Assembly: GCA_021819725.1 (NCBI GenBank)
Contig: JAKAQR010000005.1
Location: forward strand, 1 to 64,000
Length of the DNA stretch: 64,000 bases
DNA from: Actinomycetes bacterium
Lineage (GTDB): Bacteria > Actinomycetota > Acidimicrobiia > Acidimicrobiales > Acidimicrobiaceae
Reading direction: 5' to 3'
A program made the position numbers and the translations under genes. The notes beneath the pieces were generated by a model, which did not search any database, was not told the origin of the DNA, and was given only the letters and a program-made list of their open reading frames with translations. Positions 18,132-27,329 of the stretch are shown here, piece after piece (positions within the stretch are counted from its first letter, which is position 1; each line of letters starts with the position of its first letter).

Positions 18132-19603
18132 CAGCGACCCCCAAACGTGGAGGCGATATGAGTGAAGTAGACCCAAAGGGGATGGGGCCACCAAACGCCG
18201 AGCACAAGGACAAGCAACACGGCCACAACCATGGGAGCCACTGAAGTGATGGGAAGTGAAACCTGGTGCGCACCAACCTCAGGTGCGTCTGGACGAGGGC
18301 CCGAGAAGAACATCTTGCGAAAGTGGGTCATGAAACCAACAAAGATGACGATCAAAGCCGCACCCATGATGCCAACTGCCCAAGGGTTAGCGCTCGCGAT
18401 TCCACCTCGAGCGATGGTCAACTCGCTCAAGAATAGACCGAAGGGAGGAGCCCCCACTGCGGCCACCGCGGCTGCCAACCAGGCGGCACCCATGACCGGA
18501 AAACGATCCCCGATACGACGAATACCAGCAATCTGGCGAGTGCCATAGGACTCAATAGCATTGCCGGCACCAAAAAACACCGCGGATTTGGTGAGCGAAT
18601 GATTGACCATCTGGTATAGCGCGCCAACCGTGCCAAGCACCCCACCAAAGCCAAAACCGAGAGCAATGATTCCAATGTGTTCAACGCTCGAGTAGGCCGC
18701 GAGTCGCTTAATACCTCGCTGGCGAGTGATGAACAAGGCAGCCACCACTAGGCTCGTCACCCCCAGAATCACAAGGGCCCTGCTCGCATCACCGCCCATA
18801 CTCGTGTGACGCAAGATCCCGAGATAACGCACGATCCCCAACATCGCGCAGTTCAAGAGCCCACCAGAGAGCATCGCAGAAACTGGAGTTGGACCCTCGC
18901 TGTGGGCATCGGGCAACCAGGTATGCATCGGAGCAAGACCAGCCTTGGTGCCATAACCTATGAGGACGAGCAAGAAGGCCACCAGCAATAGTGTCGGATC
19001 CGCCTTAGGGGCAATACCTTCGAAACTCTCCCACGTCATCGAATAACTGGCACCTCGCACAAAGGTGCCAGCGAAATAGAACAGAACGGTGCCGATCAGG
19101 GCAAGCGATAACCCAACCGCTACGATGACCAGATACTTCCAAGCCGCTTCGATTGCGCGCCGGTGCGGTTCTAATCCGACAAGAATGGCACTGATCAACG
19201 TGGTAAGGTCGATCCCGACCCAGTACAGTCCAGGATTGTTCTGAATCGGGGAGAGGATCATCACCAGAGCAAAGCAGGCGAACAAGGCATAGAAGATGCG
19301 CAACGAACGCGGGGAACGCCCCTGACCACGCAGATAGCCGCGGGCGTACACGGTTGCTGCGAGATAGACCAACCCCAAACACACCAGTACCCACACCCCA
19401 AATGGATCGATCAATAGGAGGGAATCAACACCGACGACACCGCGACTCGGCACAATCACCAACAGCCAAAGGATGAGCACGAGGTCCACCACAGCCGCCG
19501 TGAGGTTCGCCAGTTCCGCTACGACCGGTCTAGGGGCGACGAGGGAGAGCAGTGCCGCCGAAACAGTAACCGCCAAGATGATAAAGACAAGTATCCAAAT
19601 CAT
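18131..19603 (-). CDS. HyfF/HycQ-like proton-translocating antiporter subunit
   Basis: This is a 490-residue membrane protein with about 14 hydrophobic segments of the NuoL/M/N family. Key positions include Lys in YGTKAGLAPMHTWLPDAHSE, SVEHIGIIALGFGFGG and NHSLTKSAVFFGAGNA. Length and order match HycQ (Rv0086, about 488 residues) and HyfF. It is flanked by ATGA (upstream) and TGATG (downstream) overlaps, so it is translated as part of a coupled series. Together with the HyfB-like subunit it gives the complex two antiporter-like pumps. Confidence 0.85.
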   Translation of the reverse strand: MIWILVFIILAVTVSAALLSLVAPRPVVAELANLTAAVVDLVLILWLLVIVPSRGVVGVDSLLLIDPFGVWVLVCLGLVYLAATVYARGYLRGQGRSPRSLRIFYALFACFALVMILSPIQNNPGLYWVGIDLTTLISAILVGLEPHRRAIEAAWKYLVIVAVGLSLALIGTVLFYFAGTFVRGASYSMTWESFEGIAPKADPTLLLVAFLLVLIGYGTKAGLAPMHTWLPDAHSEGPTPVSAMLSGGLLNCAMLGIVRYLGILRHTSMGGDASRALVILGVTSLVVAALFITRQRGIKRLAAYSSVEHIGIIALGFGFGGVLGTVGALYQMVNHSLTKSAVFFGAGNAIESYGTRQIAGIRRIGDRFPVMGAAWLAAAVAAVGAPPFGLFLSELTIARGGIASANPWAVGIMGAALIVIFVGFMTHFRKMFFSGPRPDAPEVGAHQVSLPITSVAPMVVAVLLVLVLGVWWPHPLWVYFTHIASTFGGR

Positions 19604-20280
19604 CCAGTGAGCTCCCTCATGACACGCACATCGGTCACACCTAGATGACTACGCATGGATCGAACCAACACGGCATAGGTGGCGATAATAATCAGTAAGT
19701 CGAATAGAAAAACGATCTCAAGAAAGAACGGTAACCCGGGCACGAGTATCACCGACCCAGCAAGAACCCCATTCTCTATCATCAAGAGACCAAGCAAGCT
19801 CGACAGTGCTTCGGTTCGTAGAGTGAGCATCAAGAAGGCGATGAATTCGACACCCAAGAGCACCGTCAATGCGAGTACGTCGATCGCTGGCATGCCGCGA
19901 AGTTGGTGGTGGATCTCCTCCGCGATCACCGACGCCAAGATCACCAGAACACCACCGATGACCAACGTCGAACTCGATCGTACTATCGGTGCCTGTTCCC
20001 GTCCGACTCCCGTCCGATCCAACAATCGAATGACCAGGAATGGGATCAGCAAGCCTCGGATGACGATCGTAAGCACTGCGATGCCATAGAGCAACGGATA
20101 ATGTCCCCAGAGCGCTACCACCACCGAGATCGCCGCTATGACCCACGACTGTACCGTGAAGGCATAGACATGGTTGCGCACCCAGTGTGAGCCAAGAATC
20201 GCAAAGCTCAGAATGAGTACGACAAAGAGTGCGAGGCTCAAGACCGCGATGACAATCGGATGGTGCGGTATCAGGTTCAT
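19600..20280 (-). CDS. HyfE/HycP-like small membrane subunit
   Basis: This 226-residue protein has about six to seven transmembrane helices; the ending resembles NuoK (MLTLRTEALSSLLGLLMIENG, then LLIIIATYAVLV). HyfE/HycP combines NuoJ/NuoK-like features and is of this size. I place the start at the ATG at 20280, which overlaps the stop of the hycD-like gene (ATGA); the longer frame to 20412 lies within that gene. The downstream stop overlaps the next ATG. Confidence 0.8.
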   Translation of the reverse strand: MNLIPHHPIVIAVLSLALFVVLILSFAILGSHWVRNHVYAFTVQSWVIAAISVVVALWGHYPLLYGIAVLTIVIRGLLIPFLVIRLLDRTGVGREQAPIVRSSSTLVIGGVLVILASVIAEEIHHQLRGMPAIDVLALTVLLGVEFIAFLMLTLRTEALSSLLGLLMIENGVLAGSVILVPGLPFFLEIVFLFDLLIIIATYAVLVRSMRSHLGVTDVRVMRELTG

Positions 20281-21218
20281 AAGACCTGCTTTGCGACCAC
20301 AGCCAGGACCGCCAACACGAGGGCAAGAGCAAGTGGCTCCTGGTACCGAAAGAACCGTAATCTCGACTGCACCGTCTCCACCACCACCATGACGACGGCG
20401 ACCAGTAGCCATTTACCCAAGAGAACCACCACACTCAGTGCGACCGTCGGGGCCGACCCGTTGGAGGAGAGCCCCCAGGGGATGGCGAGGACGTTCAAAA
20501 AAATGGTATAGAGTATGGCCTGTTTCATCCACGATGACCACCGAATGAGGCCAAGCATCGGACCCGAGTACTCGAGGATACGTGCCTCTCCGATCATGTA
20601 GACCTCGTAATGAATCGAGGAGTGAATTGGCAGGCGCTCAGTTTCCACCGTCAACAAGATCAGGAACGCAGCCACGAAGAAGAGGTGGGCTGGGCTGAGG
20701 TAAGTGGCCAGGCTCGCAACCAAAAGGTGATTCACCACAAAGGGAAGCATCGACTCTGCCAGCAGCGTAATGCCGATGAAGACCATGATCAGACTCGGCT
20801 CGGCGAGGATTGCAAGGATCGACTCCCGTGAACTACCCATGCCTCCATAGGGGTGTCCCGCGTCAAGTCCAGAAAGACTGAGGAAGAAGGCAGCCAACGT
20901 CAAAATGAGGCCGCCTCCGAGTATGTCACCGATATTGGAGAGTGGCAGTGGGAAATTTGTCAAAACGGGGATCAACATCGGCACGATCATCATCGCGACA
21001 AAGGCAACGATCGGAGTAAGCCGGAAGATGAAAGACGCGGTCGTAGGTACCAACTGTTCCTTGTGGAAGTACTTCCATAGATCTCGATATGGCTGCACAA
21101 TCGAGGGTCCACGGTTCCCCTGAACACGCTCTTCAGCAAAGACGATGAAACCATGGATCAATGGCGAAAGCAACAGGATAGTCAACACTTGGCAGACTTG
21201 TAGCAGCACCTCGCTCAC
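20277..21218 (-). CDS. HyfC/HycD/NuoH-like membrane subunit
   Basis: This 313-residue NuoH-family protein has about eight helices. Family marks are GNRGPSIVQPYRDLWKYFHK near residue 35, a Glu-rich loop VETERLPIHSSIHYEVYMIG, and a conserved ILEYSGPMLGLIRWSSWMKQ. NuoH-type subunits anchor the peripheral arm and form the entrance to the proton path. It is the first gene of the operon. The GTG start has GGAGGTG ten bases upstream. Length agrees with HycD (Rv0084, about 316). Confidence 0.87.
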   Translation of the reverse strand: MSEVLLQVCQVLTILLLSPLIHGFIVFAEERVQGNRGPSIVQPYRDLWKYFHKEQLVPTTASFIFRLTPIVAFVAMMIVPMLIPVLTNFPLPLSNIGDILGGGLILTLAAFFLSLSGLDAGHPYGGMGSSRESILAILAEPSLIMVFIGITLLAESMLPFVVNHLLVASLATYLSPAHLFFVAAFLILLTVETERLPIHSSIHYEVYMIGEARILEYSGPMLGLIRWSSWMKQAILYTIFLNVLAIPWGLSSNGSAPTVALSVVVLLGKWLLVAVVMVVVETVQSRLRFFRYQEPLALALVLAVLAVVAKQVL

Positions 21219-21262
21219 CGGTTAGCAACACCTCCATCTCGACACACCCTCTGCCTAAACAA

Positions 21263-21277
21263 GCCCTTATCAAGGGC
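21263..21277 (-). terminator. Possible terminator of the Rpf-like gene
   Basis: On the minus strand GCCCTT-GAT-AAGGGC forms a 6-bp stem with a 3-base loop, followed by TTGTTT. It is 220 bases after the Rpf-like gene and 45 bases before the hyf-like operon, so it could separate the two. The stem is short, hence low confidence. Confidence 0.35.
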
Positions 21278-21496
21278 AAGCCTGTGACTTCAACTCAGCA
21301 GAGGAGTCATCAGCCTAACCGGCGTTGCAAGGTGGACTCCATCACCCTTTGAAACCAGCGTAGTCCCTATAGATCGCCCCTGTCAATCTCTACGTTCATT
21401 CGAGGAAGGTAGGCACTATGACGTTGTCATCCGGTGCTCCGCACAGACCTCCATATGACCCAACTCGTTGAGCGAAGACTCGCGAATGCCTGCCTG

Positions 21497-22570
21497 CTAA
21501 TCGAGACCGAGAATTAGCGAACATTCAGGCCAAGCCGACCATCCACCTTGTCGTTGTTCGACCTGAGCCGCCTGGTTTTGCATGGCCGGACTCGCAGCCG
21601 ATGGTAACCCAGCAAACCCGAGTCCCGTCCACGTCGAGGCAGAAAATTGGTAGGCACCGTAGTAGCCATTGCCGGTGTTGTCCTGATAGTTACCCCCGGA
21701 CTCACAGTTACGCAACGCAGCAAAGGCCTGCGTCGATGGTGGCGCAGGCGATCCTCCCCACTGACTGCCAGCACCTCCGCTCGAGACCGCAGCACTGACC
21801 CCTGCGGCACTCGGCGCACCCTGGGCCTGGGGTTGCGGCGCGACCGACTGTTGTTGGGCAGCAGCCCGTTGTTGAGCAGCAGCCTGTTGTTGCTGTTGGA
21901 GCAAGGCGGCTTGTTGTGCAAGTTGCTGCTGCACCAACATTGCGATCTGTCCGTGCACCGAAGCCAACGTAGCCTGTTCGTTGGCGACACCTGACTGTAG
22001 CGATACCAGGTCCTGACTGAGCGACTGCTGCGCCTGAGTCGCGGACGTCACCTGATGCGCATCGTAGGCTACCAGCGCAGCAACCGCCTGCTGGGCCCGC
22101 TGGTAGTTGGTAATAACGTTCACGACATAGCCGCTTGCCACACTCTCATAGGTTGACTGAGCCGCGACGCTATTCTGATCGGTGTTAAGCGTGGTGATGA
22201 CCGTATTGGAACCCGGCGCATCTGTGAACTTCGCGATGGCAAACTGCACGAGAAGGTTCTTTTCTACAGTCATCCGAACTCGCTCCTGGTCTAGTTGAGC
22301 AGTGCCCCGTGCCAAATTCGCGCGATCAACAACGAGCTGGGCACGTGCAGTACCCACTTGAACGGCCACTAAACGAATCTCATCCGACTGAGCTGATATC
22401 TGCTGGGCGAGCTGGGTTGCCTGTGCATCTAGCGTCGCCTTCGATGCGCTAGTCAACTGCACGGGAAAACTCCACTGCATAGGAAGACCGGGCAGAACCG
22501 CCAAACCCATCAACCCCACAGTGAAGGCAAGTCCCTTAGCAACTGTTTTCACTGGCATTCTCACTGGCAT
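21497..22570 (-). CDS. Secreted Rpf-domain (resuscitation-promoting-factor-like) muralidase
   Basis: The protein is about 357 residues. It starts with a hydrophobic signal segment (KTVAKGLAFTVGLMGLAVLP), then a long helical region rich in Ala, Gln and Val (about residues 40-230), a Gln-rich coiled coil (LVQQQLAQQAALLQQQQQAA), a Pro/Ala linker and a C-terminal Rpf fold. The last 75 residues carry LRNCESGGNY (catalytic Glu), NTGNGYYGAYQFSASTW and WPEC (second disulfide Cys). Rpf proteins cleave peptidoglycan during growth and exit from dormancy. The ATG at 22570 has AAGGATGGAG upstream at long spacing; 22606 and 22558 are alternatives. It sits alone between the hyf-like operon and an IS remnant. 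Confidence 0.85.
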   Translation of the reverse strand: MPVRMPVKTVAKGLAFTVGLMGLAVLPGLPMQWSFPVQLTSASKATLDAQATQLAQQISAQSDEIRLVAVQVGTARAQLVVDRANLARGTAQLDQERVRMTVEKNLLVQFAIAKFTDAPGSNTVITTLNTDQNSVAAQSTYESVASGYVVNVITNYQRAQQAVAALVAYDAHQVTSATQAQQSLSQDLVSLQSGVANEQATLASVHGQIAMLVQQQLAQQAALLQQQQQAAAQQRAAAQQQSVAPQPQAQGAPSAAGVSAAVSSGGAGSQWGGSPAPPSTQAFAALRNCESGGNYQDNTGNGYYGAYQFSASTWTGLGFAGLPSAASPAMQNQAAQVEQRQGGWSAWPECSLILGLD

Positions 22571-22747
22571 CGCCCTGTTAGAACTCCATCCTTCGTGTTT
22601 CCTCATCTTAGCAGCAATTGAATGAACTTGGAGGTGGATTGGTCTATCGTAGCGCAGCAGCGAGCAAACCAACCGTTTCGTTCTCAAGTTATATGGGCTC
22701 ATACCGGTAGCCGTTTAGCTCAACAAACGTGAGCTAATCTAGTAGCA

Positions 22748-23363
22748 ATGGGAAAGATGCTGACCCTCAGCGAGACAGCCAAGGCTCTTGGAGTCTCCAT
22801 GCAGACGGTGAGACTGCCAAGAAGGGCTTCTCAAGCCGACCGACGAGACTCCCGGAGGCAATCGTCGCTACCACCTCACAAAAATACAAACCATGAGGTT
22901 CAGGCCCTAGGCCAGCCGGACCACAAAACAGTGGCGTACGCCCGAGTCTCTTCCAGAGACCAGAAACGATCTAGGGCGCTAAATTCGCTTGCTAGAACTC
23001 TACTGTGCAGCACGAGGGTGGACATACAACGTCATCTCTGATCTCGGCTCCGGAAAGAACTACCAGAAGCAGAGGCTCAAACAACCGATAGACGGCCTTA
23101 TCGCTGGCGAGATGCAGAGACTGGTCATAACCCATAAAGATCGGCTCCTTAGATTCGGGAATGAGCTGGTATTTACGATGTGCGAAACCAAAGAGTGCGA
23201 AGCAGTCATTGTCAACCAGGGTCAAAACTCTTCATTCGAGGAAGACCTCGTCAAGGACATGCGAGAAATCATCACCGTATTCAGCGCCAGGCTTTATGAC
23301 GCTCGATCCAACAGAGCCAAGAAGTCGATCGAGTCGATAACTGCGGTGCTAGACCAAGTATGA
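22748..23363 (+). pseudogene. Decayed IS607-type serine recombinase (tnpA)
   Basis: Translation shows an MerR-like N-terminus (LTLSETAKALGVSMQTVR), then in another frame EGLLKPTDETPGGNRRYH, then the resolvase start TVAYARVSSRDQK in the first frame, then in a third stretch LLELYCAARGWTYNV, RLVITHKDRLLRFG and a C-terminal end. IS607 TnpA has exactly these parts in one frame. At least three frameshifts are therefore needed to read it, so the gene is dead. The remains of tnpB follow at once. Confidence 0.85.
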
Positions 23364-23377
23364 TAACCGCCCCCATG

Positions 23378-23554
23378 ATCAAACTCGAACCCAACAACAG
23401 GAAAGCCAACTACCTCCCGCGAGCTAGGGGAACTGCTAGGTTTACTTATGATTGGGTTCTTGCTTGTTGGAAAGCACAGTACGAGCCGCACGAGCTCAAC
23501 CCATCGATTCTTGTTCCGAACCAGTACTCTCTGCGCCGAGAGCTCAGACAGTAA
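23378..23554 (+). pseudogene. N-terminal fragment of an IS607/IS605-type tnpB
   Basis: The frame encodes IKLEPNNRKANYLPRARGTA then RFTYDWVLACWKAQYE and SLRRELR, which corresponds to the first about 60 residues of TnpB RNA-guided nucleases. The frame stops at 23554. In another frame LPWMT follows near 23570, which may be the next TnpB block, after which similarity fades. The RuvC-like core is not recognisable, so no active nuclease is made. Confidence 0.75.
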
Positions 23555-23559
23555 GAACC

Positions 23560-24703
23560 ACGAGTCGCTCTCCCGTGGATGACCATCCATGGTCAGCCCA
23601 GCATCGGCGACTACTACATTGGAGAACTACTCCAGAGTCGACGCGGCGTAGGAGCCAGGGGTCAGGATAGGAGGGGTGAACTTCCAAACGAAGTGGACCG
23701 GGCGCGAGAAGCCTTCCGACTGAACTTCTCAGCCAGAGACGCTCGCAATATCGCCAATAACCTACCAACTCTGCCAGCCCATCCAAAATCCAGGCACAAC
23801 CACCCGTATACAAGACAGCCGATGTCATCTGATCAACTAGAACCCAGAGTGAATCGCCTACGCCGTCACCGCCCAATGCAGCAGTGGTTCGAGTATTCCA
23901 CCTGCTACGTTCCACCCCCTACACCATTTTGACCACTGACTTGTTTCTGCTTATGGCTTCACCTATACTGAAGGCAGGCAGTGGAGCTTGCCTACCAAAC
24001 CGCCAGTTCGGCCAATGGCTCCTACAGTGACGGAATCTCTGTAGGAGCGTGAGTGGTGTTTGGAAGGCAGGACAGTGTGAGGGCGGAGTTTGTAGCCTGC
24101 CTAATCGAATACCTAACTTGCGTTGGCGAAACTGCTGCTGCGTATCGACTGGTTTGCAATTCCACAATCGACAACCGTAAAACACCTCAAGCGGCTGCGC
24201 CACCTCAGAACTGGACTCCCCATCCAACCATACAAAAGTCAACTACGTCTACTTCCGATAGCAAGGTGGCGATGGCAAGAAGCACTGATGTACCATCAAC
24301 AATAGACAATTCCGCCTCTGTCATCGCATGCACAAGGAGAAGCAAAACTCAGGAAAGTGCAATGAACAACAATAGGGAGATTTGCGAACCATTGGATACC
24401 ACTTTAACCCCTCAACGATCGGTTAATACCCGGATTAATCAACACACGATCGAACTAGTCGGCCCACTTTACACTATGGCATGCATGCGCTGATGTCGAC
24501 TTCCAGAACACTCCATATTTCATGTACCACGAACCATTCGCCAACCCAGACTTACTCCAGGTGAAGGTCACTCGAGCGGCCCCAGAATGCATACAACTAC
24601 CCAACAAGTCTAAACAACCTTGCGATCCGGACGTGCCACACCCCTCGTGATCTCGGCACATCATACCCATCAACTATGACGAGGACCCACTTCACCAATC
24701 GCC
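23560..24703. other. Gene-free stretch after the IS607 remnant
   Basis: Probably rotted insertion sequence. Reading frames are short, lack RBS and change composition. I see no intact gene, tRNA or clear repeat here. Confidence 0.5.
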
Positions 24704-24715
24704 TAAGGAGGCTCA

Positions 24716-25246
24716 ATGAATGATCGAACGCCAACAGCTATCGTGCGGTGCTCCGCAATGGTAATTCGTGACAGGGACATCCTCTTGTGTAAGCATCAAG
24801 ACGACACATGGGTGCTCCCGGGTGGCACTCCGCGTGAAGGAGAGAACGCAGGTTCGTGTGTACGCCGAGAAATCCTAGAAGAAACTGGACTGGATGTCGA
24901 ACCAGATCGTATTGCCTTTGTGCTCGATGCATCTGACCCAAACAGTCATCAACACTTACTCGAGATCATCTTTACCGTCTATGAACAACATAGATCACAA
25001 CAACCACGAACCATGGAAACCAACCTTATCCCCTGTTTTCATCCGCTCAACAAACTGCGCGAACTCTCAATGCGTCCACCGATCGCCGGATATCTTCTCG
25101 GCCATATCCTCAGCTGGAGTCGCCTCGGCTTTCCGCGCTGGGAGACAGCAGCCTATCTAGGCAACGTTTGGCGGACACCCGACCAGACAGCAGCTAGTAC
25201 ACTGCAAGCCCCAATCGATACCATCGACCGCCTCGAACCCAAGTGA
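24716..25246 (+). CDS. NUDIX hydrolase
   Basis: This 176-residue protein has a complete Nudix box, GGTPREGENAGSCVRREILE then ETGL (about residues 36-60), fitting Gx5Ex7REUxEExGU. Nudix enzymes hydrolyse nucleoside diphosphate-linked compounds; the substrate cannot be read from the sequence. The C-terminal third (about 110-176) is not typical of small MutT proteins and has Trp and Arg residues. A strong AAGGAGG lies seven bases before the ATG. It stands alone between an IS remnant and an A+T-rich gap, in an accessory stretch. Confidence 0.85.
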   Translation: MNDRTPTAIVRCSAMVIRDRDILLCKHQDDTWVLPGGTPREGENAGSCVRREILEETGLDVEPDRIAFVLDASDPNSHQHLLEIIFTVYEQHRSQQPRTMETNLIPCFHPLNKLRELSMRPPIAGYLLGHILSWSRLGFPRWETAAYLGNVWRTPDQTAASTLQAPIDTIDRLEPK

Positions 25247-26145
25247 ATTCTCAATCAAACAGTAAACACGGAAAGGCTCAAATACGATAGCCATTATTCC
25301 TAGCATCTCGACCAGTGCCAGTGACGCTGTGTCATCCATGAAACAACCCGAACCGAATCAACAATCTAATCCCTCAACCAAGGCAATAACCACTACGACC
25401 TGAGTCAATAATGAGCATCCACCTTTTTGGCATTCCCAAGATGACAACTATGGATCAAGGTCCCTAGCCCTTCGCGACCCTCGTTACTCTACGACATTAG
25501 TAACCACAACTACTGCAAATGCAACGGCCGCCGACAGAACATCGCGTAAACAATGACCCAACCATCGCTTGCAATAACCCGCGCTCAAACCTAACAATCC
25601 AGTGCAGCAACCAACAATACGCAAAAGAACTCATAGCATTCCATCAAACAAATATTTGAAGCGAGAATGAATAGCACAAGTTCAAATACCATTGAACAAC
25701 AAACAATCGGCATACGATGCATTCGCAGCAGCTAATGTACAGTACTATATCATAGCAGGTTAAACTATACCCCAAAAGCCCATCATTGATCTTGCGATCG
25801 ATCCGGTTAACGACTCACGACCTCGAGTTTGTACGAGACATCCTGACCCAAAGCAACATCAGCTAACCGTCCTAGGCAATAGTGGTGTACCCATAACAAC
25901 ACATCGACCACCCACTCCAAATAGCAGCAAGCTACGAGCCCAGAGGTGCTAGCGGGTAACAGATATCGTAGCGAATAGTTATTACACTACCTCACCATTC
26001 ACACAACACGTAGGATCGGAGAAATCATAGGGTATACTCTTATGGACGGCTACAACACTCCCTGACTTCCTGCGAACAAAGGCATGAGCTTGATCCACAA
26101 TTCTCTGTTACTCGATGACCACAACCTTAATGACTCGGTGCTTCC
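25247..26145. other. A+T-rich gene-free stretch before the fluoride cassette
   Basis: About 900 bases without a supportable gene. By hand count 74 of 180 bases are G or C at 25561-25740 (41%), well below neighbouring coding DNA. I looked for the crcB (fluoride) riboswitch just before the first crcB and did not find its conserved core. TATACT at about 26033 could be a -10 box. Confidence 0.5.
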
Positions 26146-26553
26146 ATGCGGTTACTAACTCGACTTGGACCGATTGCACTCGGAGGCGCATTAGGCGCTC
26201 TCCTCCGATATTGGCTTGAAATTCATCTCGGAACTTCGCTTCGCTTTCCGATGGGAATATTCGTAGCCAATATCGGCGGCGCGTATGTCATCGGCATCAC
26301 ACTGACACTGCTACCCCTTGTCTCGCTACGGTCTGGTCCTTTTCTGCGACTGTTCATCGCTACAGGATTCTGTGGTGGACTCACTACGCTCTCAACCTTG
26401 GCCGTTGCAATCGCTGAAGAAATTTCACACCTTGGGTTTTTGAGCGCGATTCTCTATGCCATTATCACTATCACTGCTGGAGTCGCCGCAGCCATCATCG
26501 GCCGTGTAACTGGTCGTCTCTGGTATAGACGAGGGGGTCTGACGACGAACTAA
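26146..26553 (+). CDS. crcB: Fluoride channel subunit CrcB/Fluc (first copy)
   Basis: This 135-residue, four-helix protein has GGALGALLRYWLE at the N-terminus, FVANIGGAYVIG in TM2 and GFCGGLTTLST in TM3, the Fluc signature region. Fluc proteins are dual-topology dimers that export fluoride through two pores. Here the usual Phe positions of the TTFSTF box are Leu (TTLSTL), which differs from the second copy. Paired crcB genes usually encode heterodimers of opposite orientation. It is followed by a DUF190 gene and the second crcB. Confidence 0.88.
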   Translation: MRLLTRLGPIALGGALGALLRYWLEIHLGTSLRFPMGIFVANIGGAYVIGITLTLLPLVSLRSGPFLRLFIATGFCGGLTTLSTLAVAIAEEISHLGFLSAILYAIITITAGVAAAIIGRVTGRLWYRRGGLTTN

Positions 26554-26648
26554 GCAGACTAGTAGCCCATAGGACTCTCTCTTATCTATTGCATACCTCA
26601 CGCAACCCCCACAAGCACTCATAAGCAACCCAAGGAGCATCGAACCAA

Positions 26649-26963
26649 ATGAATACCGAATTACTCATCGTCTTCGTCAACGAGTCAGATCGCATCCAAC
26701 ATCATTCAGCAGCAGACTTCATCATCCGCCAAGCTCTGGAACTAGGGGTGGCGGGCGCATCAGCTTTTCGCGCAATCGACGGCTTCGGCAAACATCATCG
26801 CCTTCATCACCAGACCCTCCTATCGATGACCGATGACGAAGGAGCAGCGATTCTCCTCTCTGACACCTCCGAGAAACTCGACATTCTTGCCAATACACTG
26901 AGCAAGGCCGGTGTGAAGGCGACAACTCTACGCATTCAAACCACCTCAACTACTTATGAGTAG
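26649..26963 (+). CDS. DUF190 protein between two crcB genes
   Basis: This 104-residue protein shows the DUF190 pattern: a ferredoxin-like/PII-like small domain with ELLIVFVNESDR, ALELGVAGASAFRAIDGFG and a C-terminal beta strand. DUF190 proteins are commonly encoded beside crcB. The role is unknown, and PII-like regulation of the channel is only inference. AAGGAG lies about 11 bases before the ATG, and the second crcB starts 3 bases after its stop. Confidence 0.8.
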   Translation: MNTELLIVFVNESDRIQHHSAADFIIRQALELGVAGASAFRAIDGFGKHHRLHHQTLLSMTDDEGAAILLSDTSEKLDILANTLSKAGVKATTLRIQTTSTTYE

Positions 26964-26966
26964 CAG

Positions 26967-27329
26967 ATGGCATGGTTACTCGTCGCCATCTTTGGTGCTC
27001 TCGGTGCAATCAGTCGCTATCTTTTAGACCGTGCCATCATGGGCCGCCTCGCTAGTGACTTTCCAGTTGGAACCCTAGTAATCAACCTAAGCGGGGCACT
27101 CATCTTGGGCATTGTCGTTGGATTGGCTACACGAAACATACTATCTACTGAAGATACAATCGCCATCGGTGATGGCTTCATCGGAGCATACACTACCTTT
27201 TCTACCCTCACTTTCGAAAGCCTTACACTTGCAAACGCGGATTCCATCTCCCTTGGTATTCTCAACATGGTAGGGACCGTTGTCGCTGCCACGATTCTTG
27301 CATATCTTGGACTCCATATTGTTGAATAG
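26967..27329 (+). CDS. crcB: Fluoride channel subunit CrcB/Fluc (second copy)
   Basis: This is a 120-residue, four-helix protein. Marks are FGALGAISRYLLDR, TLVINLSGALILGI and GFIGAYTTFSTLTFES, the last keeping the Phe box better than the first copy. Sequence divergence between the two copies and their adjacency suggest an obligate heterodimer. It is immediately downstream of the DUF190 gene, giving a crcB-DUF190-crcB operon. Confidence 0.9.
   Translation: MAWLLVAIFGALGAISRYLLDRAIMGRLASDFPVGTLVINLSGALILGIVVGLATRNILSTEDTIAIGDGFIGAYTTFSTLTFESLTLANADSISLGILNMVGTVVAATILAYLGLHIVE

Noticed and set aside
26020..26145. Fluoride (crcB) riboswitch before the first crcB
   Set aside because: GATG occurs but the conserved pairing and the second conserved core cannot be arranged.
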